Below are positions 23,791 through 36,400 of a stretch of 64,000 nt of DNA, one piece after another. Origin of the DNA: Buxus sempervirens (taxonomy: Eukaryota > Streptophyta > Magnoliopsida > Buxales > Buxaceae); assembly GCA_947561395.2 (NCBI GenBank), contig OX387185.1, positions 48,060,602 through 48,124,601 on the forward strand, read 5' to 3'. The position numbers and the translations under genes were made by a program. Numbering within the stretch: position 1 is the first letter of the stretch; every line of letters starts with the position of its first letter. The notes under the pieces are model-generated. The model had not been told where the DNA came from. It was given only the letters and a program-made list of their open reading frames with translations, and searched no databases.

Positions 23791-24070
23791 CAAGACCCTG
23801 GGTAGGCTTGCTTATTGTGCCAGCTCAGCACGGCCCAGGCACGACTGGGGCGTGCCAGGCGAGCTGCGTGTGCCGCGTGCCAGGTGGGCCGGCGAGCCTG
23901 GCAGGCAAGGGGTATTAAAAACCAATTTAAAAAAAAACCAAAAATATTCTGAAAAATATTTTTATTATTCACAAAATTGTCTTACACATATTGGAATAGA
24001 TTTTGCTCAAAAAAATATAAATTCATTAATTTTCACAAGTACAATTACAACTTTGCAAAGAATACATAAT

Positions 24071-24086
24071 CACTTGAACAAATAAT
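24071..24086. repeat. left target-site duplication of the LINE
   Basis: CACTTGAACAAATAAT is repeated perfectly at 25626-25641 and brackets the LINE fragment. A 16-bp perfect duplication next to an A-run is the standard mark of target-primed reverse transcription. Confidence 0.92.
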
Positions 24087-25625
24087 TCTTGGGCTTTGGC
24101 GGCAAATGAAGACAAGTTGTGGGTCAAGTTACTTAAGGCGAAATATTTTCATGGTCAAGATTTTTTTCAGGTTTAGGTGAAAAGGAATGCCTCATGGTTA
24201 TGGAAACAGCTGTGCCAAACCAGAGAATTTATAAAACTGGGGAGAGGATGGATAATTGCTAGTGGAGAATCAATCAAGATCTCAGAAAGCAGCTAGTTGA
24301 AGCAAGTTGATGTTCAACCTTCAGAAAAACAGTGATTTTAACACAATTGCAGAGCTCATTAATCCCAATCTCAAATGCTGGGATCAGCATAAACTTGGCC
24401 AATTGTGGACTGCGCATGAGGTGGAACGAATCAAGACCATTCTGATCAACAAAAGCACTTCTCAAGATAAAATGGTTTGGGCGGAAACCTCCTCTAGGAT
24501 TTACACTGTCACATTAGCATATAGGTTGTTCACCAACCCACAAAGCTTGCATTCTGAAGACAAGCGATGGCTGAAGTTGTGGCACCTACCATGTCCACAG
24601 AAGATTAAGTTCTTCATGTGGAAACAACTGCAGGGAGTTAATGCTACAAATGATTTGCTTCAAAGCAGATTAGGAACCCCCCTAGAAGCATGTGTTTTGT
24701 GTAATGATTATCAAGAAACAAATAATCATCTTTTCCTTCATTGTAGTTTTATTCGTGCTCTTTGGTTTGGTGCAACAGGAGGGCATTTGCCAGATTCTGA
24801 TTTGAGGCTGTCATGCAAAGAATGGATGTTCAATCACATTCTCAAAATGGATGCAAAAGGAGAGGCCCCTATGGAACAGATAGTTGCAGTGTGGTCAAAC
24901 ATCAGCTAGGCTACCTGGTTATCCCTTAACAAGGTAATCTTTGAAAGAACTACCCCATCTATTAACTCATCCATGGATTTGTTCCACAGGTTACAAGAGG
25001 ACACAATCAAGTTGGCAAACAACTCTAACAAAGATGACAAAGGAAACAAACAAGAGCTGTTATGCAGATGGGCAAGACCAAGTGTGGGATGGATCAAGCT
25101 AAATGTCAACGGTGCTGCAAAGGGGTGCCCTGGACAAGCTGCAATTGGAGCCATTGTTAGAGATAAAAATGGTAGAGTGTTGGGAGCTTTAGCACAAAAG
25201 ATTGGCTGGTCAAATTCGATTATTGCAGAAGCTCATGCTCTTGTTGAAGGTATCAAGCTTGCTCATTTCCTAGAATGCAGTAAAGTCTGGATTGAAAGTG
25301 ACTCCAAGGTGTTAGTTGAAAGTTTTGGCAAGCCTCACAATCAACCTTGGAAGATTGCTGCTCTGCTCAATGAAGCCGCTTTGCTATGTTCTTGTTTTTC
25401 AGATTTTCGATTTTCTTTTGCTTATAGGGAAGCAAATGCATGTGCTGATCAATTAGCTAATTTTGGTCTCAACTTTTGGTCTTGTTGTTGGTTAAATAGT
25501 TACCCTAAGGAGATCCATGCCGCTGTGCTTGCGGATTTTTTGGGATGCTCCTCTGCTAGATATGTTTGTACAAATCATATTCCAGATTAATTCAATTTCA
25601 GCTTCCTCGTTTCCCACCAAAAAAA
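24087..25625 (+). pseudogene. 5'-truncated L1-type LINE (ORF2 C-terminus) nested in the hAT element
   Basis: Plus-strand ORF2 remnant. A leading part (WALAANEDKLWVKLLKAKYF) at 24092 carries stops. A reading frame from 24307 then holds the zinc-finger RVT domain (KIKFFMWKQLQGVNATNDLL, CVLCNDYQETNNHLFLHC) to a TAG at 24907. The same frame continues from 24910 to 25590 with RNase H (GWIKLNVNGAAKGCPGQAAI, AIVRDKNGRVLGALAQKIGW, EAHALVEGIKLA, WIESDSKVLVES, REANACADQLANFG). Only one nonsense change separates the two halves, so decay is modest. It ends in a short A-run (25619-25625) followed by the target-site duplication. Confidence 0.92.
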
Positions 25626-25641
25626 CACTTGAACAAATAAT
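25626..25641. repeat. right target-site duplication of the LINE
   Basis: Second perfect copy of the 16-bp direct repeat, directly after the A-run that ends the LINE. Confidence 0.92.
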
Positions 25642-25869
25642 ACTGCATCACTATAGTATAAGCACATCCCAACTAGGTTGGCACCCACTCATCTATCTTT
25701 CATTTGTAGTTTAAAAGAAAAAAAAAAGAGAAAGTAAAGTTCCTACACTTTGATTACAAAAAATATAACAAAACTTAGACTAATCTGGATGACTAAATTC
25801 ATCAATATTCAAATCATCGAAGTCTCCAGCAAGTTGATCATCTTCATATTTCTGATCTCTCAGTTCCAC

Positions 25870-27850
25870 CCTTAATCAATCTGTAAGACAGACATACACT
25901 TGCACCATCTCTGGCGGTAATGTGCTCATGTAGTCATCCACGGTTCGTCCACCTGTGCTAAAAGCTGATTCCGATGCAATTGTGGACACCAGAACCATTA
26001 GTAGATCACGTGTCATGGCAACAAGCACAGGATAACTAATCTAATTTTGCTTCCACCATGTAAAAATTTTAAAAGAATTATGCTCTTCTATAGAATTGAA
26101 ATTTATTGGGGGCCTTTCTAAATAAATCTTTAACTCAGATGACCCCCGTTACTAGATGCTGGTTGTTTTCCTTTTCTTCTCCTACTTAAAAAATTCCAAG
26201 GGGAATTATTTGGTAGTGCTTCTTGGGTCTGAGTTTGACCTTATTTGCTACAACTAGTATCATATTCACAAAAAAGTATTTCTAATAGGGTTCTTATTTT
26301 ACGTATATCTATTTGAAAAGAAGAATTCATATTCTCATTTATTACATCTATTAAGTCTTCCACTCCTAATTTAATCCTAGGGTTCATTGTAGTAGCTAAA
26401 CAATATAAATTAGGCATACATTGCCAATATTTTAAAATTTTAGCTTCCATTGCAGGGCAAATATCCTTAGCAACGGGCATGTTTATATATTGTTTAAAGC
26501 AAATACTTATTTGAAATAAACAATTTAAAATACTCTCGGATGTTGGGTAATAAACCTCTGATAAATTTCTTGTTACATCATAAAAATCTTTTAAAAAATC
26601 TCTCAAAATTTCTGCTATTTGCCAATCAAGTTCTTTTAGTTCACTTTGAGGCACTTTAGTTTTATAAAATAGTGTAAGTTCTTGTTTTAATTCTAGTACA
26701 GCTTCTAACATTAAATATGTTGAATTCCACCTATGTTCAACATCTAGGGTAATTTTTTTAGGTTGCTTTCCTAAACTTTCACAATAATTTTTAAATTCTC
26801 TAGTAGTTGTGTTAGATTGTTTTAAATATCTTACTACATCTCTAATATTTGTTAAATGATATTGGACAATTTTTAAGCCCTCCTGTATAACTAACTTTAG
26901 GATGTGATAAGCACACCTAACATGAAATAAACATCCATCTATATTTAAGTTTAAGTGTTGTTTTAATATATCTACTGCAACATTATTAGCACTTGCATTA
27001 TCAAGTGCTAGAGCCATTATTTTATTTTGTATTTTATATTTTCTTATATTTTTTGCTATAGTATTTGCTATATTTAGTCCAGAAGGGCTAGAATCTAGTG
27101 CTTCAAAAGTTAGTATTCTTTTTTCCATATTCCAATTTTCATCTATATAATGTGCAGTTATAGCTAAATAACTTATTTGATATCTACTTGTCCAAATATC
27201 TGAGGTTAAAGCTACCTTAAAGTTATTGTTTGAAAAAGTTTCTATTAATGCGGTTTTCATTTTTTCGTATAATTTTATAACATCCTTTCTTAAAGTGTGG
27301 CATGAGAAAGATTTAAATTGTGGTGCTAAATATTTGGTTATTAGATGGTTAAATCTTTTAGATTCTATTAATCTAAAGGGTAATTCGTCTTGTATTACCC
27401 ACTTTACTATTTCAAGCCTAGTTTTTCTTGATTAAAAACAAAATTACCAAAATTAACATTACTACTGAAAATTTGGGCTTACCTAGGGTCTATTTGGTCA
27501 TGTTTTGGAAGGCATTTCTGCAAATGCTGTTACAAGTGGCCTGTACCACTTTTTCCTTTACAACTAAAATTTTTCTTACAGTGGTTACAAACTGCCCTCT
27601 CTTCACTCCCTATATTTTCAATTGTAAAATTGAGCCAAACATTGGAGGTTCTACTCCTATTGGTGCTCCTAAGTGGTAGGGAAGATAATCCCATCTCTTG
27701 GGAAGGCAACTTAGTTTTATGATCTTGGATGGGAGGGTCACCATATAGGGATTGGGTTACATCATCAGAAAAGGTTGGGTCAAAATAGGGTCTAAGAAAT
27801 TCCCTTTCTTCAGTGTTAAAGAATATAGGATGCCTAGGGTCCATTATCAA
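25870..27850 (-). pseudogene. hAT (Ac-like / RICESLEEPER-type) transposase, BED finger, broken
   Basis: The minus-strand N-terminal part, 27850-27530, contains a BED zinc finger (VWLNFTIEN, then CNHCKKNFSCKGKSGTGHL) and stops just after GHL, where the histidine part of the finger should continue. The main body, open from about 27440 to 26241, has IVKWVIQDELPF, the catalytic-Asp block VALTSDIWTSRYQISYLAIT, LALDNASANNVAVDIL and GCLFHVRCAYHILKL. The C-terminal hAT dimerisation domain lies in another frame at about 26020-25880 (STIASESAFSTGGRTVDDYM). Stops and frameshifts therefore split it into three pieces. An active enzyme would cut and paste hAT ends. This copy cannot. Confidence 0.88.
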
Positions 27851-28568
27851 ATTTTGGAATAAAAAATTCTTAATAAATAATATAATACTAAATTTTTGGT
27901 AATGCTAATTTATAAGAAAGGTAGAAGGAGAGACTTACTTATATATATAATATTTATACTAATTTTAAAATCGGGAAATTAAATAGAAAAATACCTCTTT
28001 AGAATGAAGCTTGAACTTTGTAGTTGAAGCCTTCAACCTCCAGAGTCCAATTTCTCACTTCTGATGCTTGAACAATTAGAAGAGAGTATTACCAATTTCC
28101 AGAGTCCAATTTCCAATTAGAACATTTAGCAAAGCAACTATTTCTTGATAACCAATTAGAAGAGAGTAAGAGATTGTAGAAGATGTGTGGTTTGGAGTGG
28201 GAAAGGGTAAGCTTATTTATAGAAAATCAAAAGTGGCTTTTTACCACATTTATCCTCCAATATGACTGTTATTTTGCAGTTGGAAGGGTAGAAAATGTCT
28301 TTTAATAATCAATTACAACCATACCCCCCCCCCCCTATATAACTGTTATATAGCTGTTAGGGGGGTAAAATAAGCAAAAAGTGGTTAAACGTTTTTGGAG
28401 GGAATAGCTAGCTCTCGGCGGGCCGGCGCGCGAGCCAACCCACGCAGCCCGCTTAGATGTAGGCCCGGGCCGCGTGCCCTGGCGGGCTATACCCAAACGG
28501 GCCGCGGCCCCAGGCCCGACACGGCACGCCATGAGCCCGACACGGCCCGATAAGCAAGCCTAACCCTA

Positions 28569-29459
28569 GGTAAAACAACACCAAAACCAGTACAACCAAC
28601 CCAGACAAGCGTGGCGTTTTAGGTAGATGGACAAAAATTTCATTTATATGCAGTAAACTGCATTTAGGTCCTCAATAACCACGGTTCTGTTTTGTGAACC
28701 CTAAACTAAGCCCATGCATGTGATTATAATTTATAAATACTAGATGAGACACATGCAATACTGCATGTATGAATGTAATAAACACATGCATAATCAGTTT
28801 CTACAATAAATTGGAGTCTTTGATTTTTGGGTATAATAGATTATTACGGGATATACATGAGCAGTTGCAGATAAGAAAAGGTGAGCCAAAATCCTGAAGA
28901 ATATTAGATTCGTTTAAATAATAATATAAATTGGTGTTGGCATGTTGGTGCCAAGTTGAAATCTTTTGCTACATTTACCTAAATTGCCCCTGTAAAGCAT
29001 CTCACTATACTTTTTCATATGGGTCCCACTTAAAATATTTACTATGATGAAAAAACACTGATCCGTGAGATACTCTAAATAATAAGCCAAAACAATTAAG
29101 TAAGGACATGCAATTTAGGTAAACATAACAGATGATGTCATCCCGTTGGGGACACGTACGCCCAAACCCTAGATTTCCCACGAGCTCAAAAAACTTCAAG
29201 GCGGAGGAAAACAGAGGGCTGGTGATGAGGCATCGACCATCCTCATTGGGCGGCCATCATGCATTGAGGGAGACGAGAATAATCAATAGAAAAACAATTC
29301 ACAATCTGAAGATGCCATTATCATACTAATTTTATTTTAAGAAATGTACAGCCCAAGGATAAAGCAATCAAAACATTAGGACCCACAAGAAGAAAATTAT
29401 GATTTCCTTCCCATCACAATTAAAAGCAAAAAGCCTGATTCCCATCCAAAAAAAAATGC
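28569..29459. other. intergenic, no gene seen
   Basis: AT-rich sequence with scattered short open frames lacking coding character, plus the 3' flank of the aldose epimerase gene. A GC-richer stretch at 29130-29270 contains AAACCCTAG-like and acgt motifs and might be promoter or leader debris, but no start could be tied to an ORF. Confidence 0.4.
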
Positions 29460-31363
29460 TCACTTTGTGGTGCTGAACTTATAGAGCATCAAATGCTTGT
29501 AAGTCTTCCCTGGATTCACAATCTGTGAAGGGAAGTTGGGATGATTCACTGAATCAGGAAACCCCTGAGTCTCCAAACACAGAGCAGCATATTTCTTATA
29601 AACATACCCACCCTTCCCCTTCACTTCCTTCAACATGTTGCTTGTGTAGAACTGCACACCAGGCGCATTTGTCCACAGCTCCATCACCCTCCCAGACTTG
29701 GCTTCGTGCACCACTGCAGCCTTCTTCATCTTGTGGCTCTTGCTGCCATCAAGCACATAATTGATATCATAACCATGGGGGAGCTTCTTTATTCTGCTCC
29801 CAATTGTCTGAGGCTGAAGAAAATCATATGGTGTGCCCTTCACAGCAGCAAATTTGCCTGTGGGAATTAGTTTGTCGTCGACCGGGGTGATCTGGGAACC
29901 AAAGATTTGGACAGTATTTGATAGTATGTCACCACTGTCATGACCACCGAGGTTCCAGTAAGTGTGTTGGGCAAGATTCACTGGGGTGGCCTTCTTTACT
30001 GCTTTTGCTTTCATGGCCACACTCAACTTGTTGTTTCCAATGAGCATGTAGGTTACAGAGACAATGAGATCACCAGGAAATCCTGTATAGAACCCAAGTA
30101 TCAGACCATGTTCTCCCCCTAACTTCATGAGATAGAGATAAAACTTCAAAAGAAAGAAGATTGGATAGTAATCAAAATTTTCAATTACCCTGTTCACCAT
30201 CAAAGCTTGTGTAGGTGAAAACAATGTGAGGAGCATGACCCTCTTTCTGATACTTTCTAACATTCCAAATAACATCAGCGAATCCTCTATGTCCGCCTAG
30301 ACAGAATGGAATGGAACAAAGTAAGAAAAGTCTCATGAAGGAATGAATGGAGAGAATTACAGGTTCATGAGCTCTAAAACGAAGAAGGAGAAGGTTGGAG
30401 ACAAGACAGTATCATACCATGAAGCATGTTTTTCCCTTCATTAGCAACTAATTTATAATGGGTTCCATTTAAAGTGAATTGGGCTCCTCCGATCCTGTTA
30501 GCCACCCTTCCAACAATGGCACCGAAGTATACTGTGTCGTTCTGCAACAAACCAAACAATTTAACCACCAAAATCAATTTCATGCAGCTCTCTCCATTCA
30601 GCAGAGATGGCAATTCTGGCAAACTATTCCCTCAATAAAGACAAATGCTCCCACAACAGATCCAGTGATAAAAAGATAACAGAATCAAACTAAAGAAGAC
30701 CTCTGCAAGAACTTCATAATCAATTTTATACATCATTTCATAATCAACTTTAGTGTTGGCGTGGAGGCCGGAGGTGGTCCCCTTCCGTCTCTTTTTTTAA
30801 TATTTTCAATCCCCGACACCGACACCGACAGCCTTCTTGAATTAGAAAATCTTTCTATTAATATGTAAAAGTCTGAAAATGGTTTTTGGGTGCTTGACCA
30901 CAAAATCCGTTTTGTCTGGTTGTAACAAGATAAGCTTCAAATTAATCTATTAATTTACAGATAGAAAGAGAGCGGAACGGCGATCCATGTAAGAAACACA
31001 AATCACACCAAAAGGGGAAGACCAGATTGTAAAGATATGAGAAATCTCACCATGTAGCTTGAAACTGAATCAAAACCAAGGACGACATCCCCCAGTTTTC
31101 CTGCAGAGATTTCGTAAAACCAGTTTAGGAAAGAAAAGAAAAGAAGAAACGAAAGGGAGCGAATCACAGAAAGGACCAAACAAGCGACCTTTTTTGTCCG
31201 GGAGAACAGCCGAGATTACAGTAGCACCCCAGTTGGTCAGTTTCACCGAGAAATCTCCCTTCTTAAGTTCATAGATCCCAACGTTCTGCTTTCTTGCCAC
31301 AGACACGTTAACAATGGACAAAGCCACCAGAATGAAACAGAAGAAGACAGATAACTTGGCCAT
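29460..31363 (-). CDS. aldose 1-epimerase (galactose mutarotase) with signal peptide
   Basis: Five exons join in frame to 359 aa: 31363-31189, 31100-31051, 30541-30418, 30296-30189 and 30082-29460. The enzyme interconverts alpha and beta anomers of hexoses. Residues 1-23 (MAKLSVFFCFILVALSIVNV, then SVA) are a clear signal peptide, so secretion or apoplast/vacuole targeting is likely. Family motifs include LTNWGATVISAVLPDK, GAIVGRVANRIGGAQFTLNG, HGGHRGFADVIW and NLAQHTYWNLGGH, whose first His (about residue 192) is the expected catalytic acid. Near the C-terminus ALCLETQGFPDSVNHPNFP supplies the catalytic Glu (about 323). Length and motif order match the plant family. An L1-like secondary start was not needed because the first ATG gives the signal peptide. 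Confidence 0.94.
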
Positions 31364-31429
31364 TTTAGATCAAATGAGAACAAGATCTCCGGTGGAAAAA
31401 CTCTCCTCTCTAATGGGGTTTATAAAGAC

Positions 31430-31452
31430 AGAGAGAGAGAGAGAGAGAGAGC
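31430..31452 (-). promoter_or_regulatory. (GA)n/(CT)n tract in the aldose epimerase 5' region
   Basis: An uninterrupted GA repeat (CT on the gene strand) lies about 70-90 bp upstream of the ATG. CT-rich leader or promoter tracts of this kind are frequent near plant transcription starts. A regulatory role is inference. Confidence 0.4.
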
Positions 31453-33427
31453 AATGTCCCTGAACGGAAAATCCAGACAAACAAGAGATAAGGATCACAT
31501 ATCACAGAAGAAGCAAAAATAGCTTTTCCAAATGTGGAGAAACTACATCTCACCTCTTCTCCGCAAGTTTGGATCTTATGGCAATCGCCAGTTGGGTTGA
31601 CTTGGTAAACCCATGAGGGGTGAGGGCTACAAGGTTTCCTTTCCATTAATGTGGGACCAGCAGGACATAATAATCGCATCGCCATTGACAAATAAGAACT
31701 GGCTTTTTATCATTAGTTTTTTTGTAGCGTAACTTTGATTTTCCTTGAGTCCTCTTTGAAGATTTTTTGAATCGAGTGACAACATGATGTCTTCTCTTTG
31801 ACCAAAAACGCCATATTACGTGAGGTTATGAACGGTGACGATGAAAATAACTAGCGGAAACCGGAGGTTAGTCCAATTCAGGCGGAATTAGAATAGCAGC
31901 TATGCCTTAATCCAAACATTCCGCGGTGGGGAAGAAGCCACTGTACCAACGGCCAGGGTTGGCCAAGCTAGTAGCCCTTTTCCTTCTTTATTTTCATACC
32001 CAAAAAAAAAAAACTAACTACCCTAGCGGAATAGCCCAAACAGCGTTCTTAACCAAATCACGGCTCAGAGAAGTGATCAGGCATGGTTTAACGACAGGAG
32101 AGATGTTCAGCATCACCCATGAATGCGATCCGTTTGATATCGTCGTCATATTCCTTTGGTGTGGCCGGTGACCAAAAAAAGTCATGGGTATGCATTTTTT
32201 TTTTTTTGGTAAACCATGGGTATGCATTTCGACCAATAAAAAAGACATGGGCCACATTTGCGCTTTACATGGCTTGAGGAAATATCAGCTACCTTCCTGC
32301 TGCAGAATGCTCAGATTGAGGCATAGCCACTAACCAACCAGTAACGAATCTTGTAGGCGGGAACTAACCCCTGTGCACACACACAAGGAGATTTGATTCT
32401 AGGGAACTCCAGCCCTCCAAGCTCTAGTGCAAACCCATGATGAGATCATTGGGCTACCACCCCGTGGTTACTTGTAAGCAAGCTAGTTTAATCCACTTGT
32501 TCTTTCTCAAACCACGTTAGCCAGCTCAATATGCCTGACTTGGATTTAAATCCGACCCATGTAATAAGCTGGAGTGCATTGACAACATTACATGTAAATA
32601 ATTGAATATATAAGCCTAAAACTATCAGACTTAAATAAAATCAAACCTACAATAATTTCTGAAGTCAGAATACCACCATAAAACGTCCTCATGCCAAAAT
32701 ATTATATATCCTAAAAATAACATTAATAATGCTTACCGATCTCTTTGCCTGTTCAACATATCTTGGACTATCATCATCATTTACAGAAACTTTAGCTGCA
32801 AACGGCTGGTTGGTGGGTAGATAAACAAAAACCGTTGTTCATATTCCTTATGACAAAAGCTTGCGTAATGAAAATCTAATATTGCCAGAACTCGGGAGAA
32901 GAAAAAGACTCATAGACGCAGTTTAATCAACAGAAGGCCACAGTTGCAGCTCTATAAGCACAAGAGGTAGCAGCGAATCTGGGCAAAGATCCGCAACAAG
33001 TCCCTCAAGTAATAAACAAAAAACCTTAGGTCTGAATGAGAAGCCAAGCATACAACTTTCAATTAGAAACAGTGTCCAGAAACATGTTCAACGATTCCCA
33101 CACCCAATTACAACTAAAAAAAAGATGGGTTAAGAAAAAGGAAAAAGAAAGAGAAACAGATATCAAGCACAAAGCAACCTTCACGACACCAAGTCACCAA
33201 CCTAAAGACCATAGCATGTGACTATACAATCACTCAACACTCCAAATTCTGTTGAAACCACAAAGGGCCTTCGGCACACCACACTTGTAGTTTTAGAACT
33301 TAGTTTTAAGCTTTGCAAGAAAACTTTACATCAGTCAAAGAAGAAGAAAAAAAAAAATAAACACTGACAGGCAGTAAGTGTTGACCTCCGTAAGGTAACT
33401 TCGTGTTGGAACCTCATTTCCATAACT
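31453..33427. other. intergenic region with SINE-like copy 2
   Basis: The promoter side of the epimerase gene lies to about 31900. A local duplication (ATGGGTATGCATTT at 32185 and again at 32217) flanks a T-run. The SINE-like element lies at 32281-32470. AT-rich sequence then forms the 3' flank of the IQD gene. Short open frames here have no coding character. Confidence 0.4.
32281..32470 (-). repeat. SINE-like element, copy 2
   Basis: Related to the interrupted copy at 10985-12445. It shares GATCATTGGGCTACCACCCC and CGTGGTT at the head (plus orientation) and GAATGCTCAGATTGA near the tail. On the minus strand the head contains GGTGGTAGCCCAATGATC, similar to a pol III A box. The B box is weak. 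A tRNA-derived SINE is the best guess. Confidence 0.4.
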
Positions 33428-36400
33428 TCACCTCCTCCACTCCGCTTGTATCACCTTTTCTGAAATTCAAAGGATATCAACGATATAAGATAATATAAAA
33501 GCTGAAACATGATCATAAGTACTTATGAAAATAAAATATTTCTGATACAAAACAAAAAACAGTCTTGCCTTAAAAAATGACTACATAAATTGAGCATATA
33601 TAGATAACAGTTACAGTGTTTCTCAGCAGCAAACACAAAGGAAAACAGCCATAAATAACCAGTAAATGAAGAAAGGGAGAAAAAGGAGAGCGGAAAACAC
33701 AAAGTAGTAAAAGAAATAGTCATAACATATAAGTCCTTACCATTACCATGTCTAGAAGGCAGTAGAGATTTATCGCTTTTGATTCCCCCTTTGCCACTTG
33801 CTTGAGCTGATCTCTGCAACCGTGGAGAAACCGAGCTAATTTTTCCATTAGTGGAAGATGGTAGAGAGTGCCGCCTGGTGAGATCGTTCTTCTCAGCACC
33901 ATCTTGGCTAAATCTTGGAGAGGCTTGTGCTCTTAGCTTTGCCTTTGCGGATTCAGTTGCCGCCATATAGCTCGGTAGAGTTGGCGTATTTTGTAAGCTA
34001 TTCTCTTGGAATTCCTGCTTTGCAAGTAAAGAAGCTTTTCTCCTGCTAGTTTTCAGGTTCTCATTGCTATTTTGTTCTTCCTTTGAGTTGCACTCACCAC
34101 TCAAAACAGAAATATCATTCTCTTTCCCACTGTTATCCGAAGGTTTCACCTCAGGTGTGAAGTGATCATCATGTAACACATTAGTTTGCGCATTTTCCAC
34201 CACTGCTTTTGGAGCTGTTTCAACATCAGCCTGTTTAGACACTGTCACTGTTGTATCTACGTTTATTTTCTCAGAAGAATCAGTCACAACCTGCTCTGAA
34301 ACATCAGGTCCTTGGAAGCTCAATGCCTTGTTTGGACTCTGTTTTGGTGCCTCAGCCTCTGCCTGATCAGGAACCTCTATTGCTACGTTAGAAACTTTTC
34401 TCAAATTTCGTTTGACCTTTTCAAGTTCATTTTGTGGATTTTCATTCACAGATCCAGCAGAATGGCCCGCAACTTTTCTCAGATTCCGTTTAGGTCTTTC
34501 GGAGTCAGAATTAGAATGCAATGGGCCATTATCAACATTTGCTGTGGTGATCCTCCGAACACTGCGCTTTGGCCTTCCTGGATCAGTCGCAACAATCTGC
34601 AAATTTCCCTGCTTTCTCTGTAACTTTGAATCAAGAGACATCTTACGTTGTGGAAGTGGTTCCCACAAGCGGGACAAGGTCCACCGTTCTAGCCAGTTCC
34701 AGGCTGAATTTGGTTCCCCAGAGCTGTACTGGAGGCGTAGAGCTATAGCAGTGGGTGATGAAGCAAGAAGCTAAGAAATGAAAGCAAAGTTGAGTATCAT
34801 TTGTACAAGCAGATGGTAAAAATGATAAAATTAAGTAAAACTGCTGCACAAACAGAATAACTCGAAATTCTGTCATACTCTTAAGCAGTAATTATCAAAT
34901 TTTCAAGAATAAATGATACTTAGGACCATAAAACAGTTCCAGTTGAAACTGAATTCCTTGCCTGCAACACACATACAGGAAATCAGGAGACAAGAGACAA
35001 CCTTTGAGGCTTTGTTGGTTTTATGTGACAGGTTCATCTGGAGAGACACTCCAGATAGAAACAAGAAGAGACACATATATTAATCCTCACACAAGGTAGC
35101 TTATCTTCAGAATCCCACTTGTCCATGTGTACAAACGGTCAACGTCATTACAGAGGCATTTCTTCCACTGAGGGTGAGGAAGGGAGAAGAGAGAACTTAA
35201 AGAGGCTTTTTCCTCTTGTTAAACCTGAGAGAGAGTGAGAAAAAGAGCCCATAGGAACATGCGGGTTGCTTGAACCAGCAATGATGCTGGATCTTGTGCG
35301 ACTTGGCTCCATATAGATAAATTCCATGGAGATCTCAAAGAACAAAAAGCAAAAATAACCCCACTAAGTTGGGCTTATGAGTAATTAAGCATTTCTCATG
35401 TGTACCCAAGCCTGGCCTTCAACTTCATATTTGTAGGCCCTGCTCGACCTCCTCAGACTTCTCTAGGCCTAAGCCTGCCCAGGCCCCACCCTCAAAACTC
35501 AATCTCTTATATTTAAATGTAAAAACTTACAGTTTTTGAATGATATTTCAATATTTTTTATTCAAAGAAAAAAGAACTTATGACGCAACCAATGAAAGGC
35601 AAAAATATGAGTTGTCTGTGAATGTAAATTCACATTTTTTATAACAAAAGTATATGAAAATGTAATAATATCAGACTCATAAGACCCAGCTACCATTTTT
35701 GTGCCCAAGGCCAGCCCATATTTTATATAGCAGGGCTTGAAAAATGTAAATATATGAGCTATATACCTTGTCCAAGCCCACTACAATAACCGCTTGGACT
35801 AACCGGGTCCCAGCAGGCAACACAGCTCACTGCCATCATACACTAGATCTTGCAAGCCACCATTCCACAGATACAAGCAGTACAAAGAAATCAAAAACAA
35901 AAAATGGGCTTCTATTCAAACAGAACAATGCAGAAACCAATTGGGATTTTCATCACTGTAGAAAACAAGCTTTGATGTTTAGAAGTTTAAGAGGGAAAGA
36001 GAAGTAGAAGGTGTGGTAGAGAGATAGAGAGACACGTCCATTTCCCCTTTTTTTCAAACTCTCAACAGACATTTTTGTCAGCTGGAAATATGGATTTCAA
36101 AATTGATAGTTAGTGTAATTGCAAGCCATTATTTTTTATGCAAATATCCATGCAATATGGCTACAGATCCTATGATATGTTTAAAAGTATAGGGCGTAGA
36201 TGGACATATGTGACCAAACGAGATCATACCTCAAGGAATATATTACAATAATCTGAATCTATGTACGTCTATGTGAAAATCTTTTATCATGAATCAACTT
36301 AATGATATTTCATACATGGAGTACAGAAGTATTTTAACTAAACCCAAATTCCCGGCCAAATCAATTGACCTCTTAGTGGATCCAAATTGATGAAGCTCAA

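Larger units (their letters stand above)
23799..28568 (-). mobile_element. decayed autonomous hAT transposon (about 3.2 kb without the nested LINE)
   Basis: Left terminus: GGGTAGGCTTGCTTATTGTG at 23800. Right terminus in reverse: GGGTTAGGCTTGCTTATCGG. They share AGGCTTGCTTAT. Both ends have GC-rich subterminal blocks with repeated CACGGCCC/GGGCC motifs (23820-23910 and 28420-28545), unusual in this AT-rich setting and typical of hAT transposase-binding regions. The flanking 8-bp sequences match only partly (about 5 of 8), so the insertion is old. The element encloses a BED-finger/hAT transposase pseudogene and a later LINE insertion. Confidence 0.75.

Noticed and set aside
23750-24085. Plus-strand 111-codon frame, and an opposing minus-strand frame
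   Set aside because: Both run across the hAT terminus and subterminal repeats and lack coding character.
28335-28532. GC-rich minus-strand open frame starting MACRVGPGAAARLG
   Set aside because: It lies entirely in the hAT subterminal repeat block. The frame is open because of the GC content and has no domain.
35350-35830. Repeated GGCC/AGGCCT motifs in IQD intron 4 resembling hAT subterminal DNA
   Set aside because: No terminal inverted repeats or target duplication could be defined.
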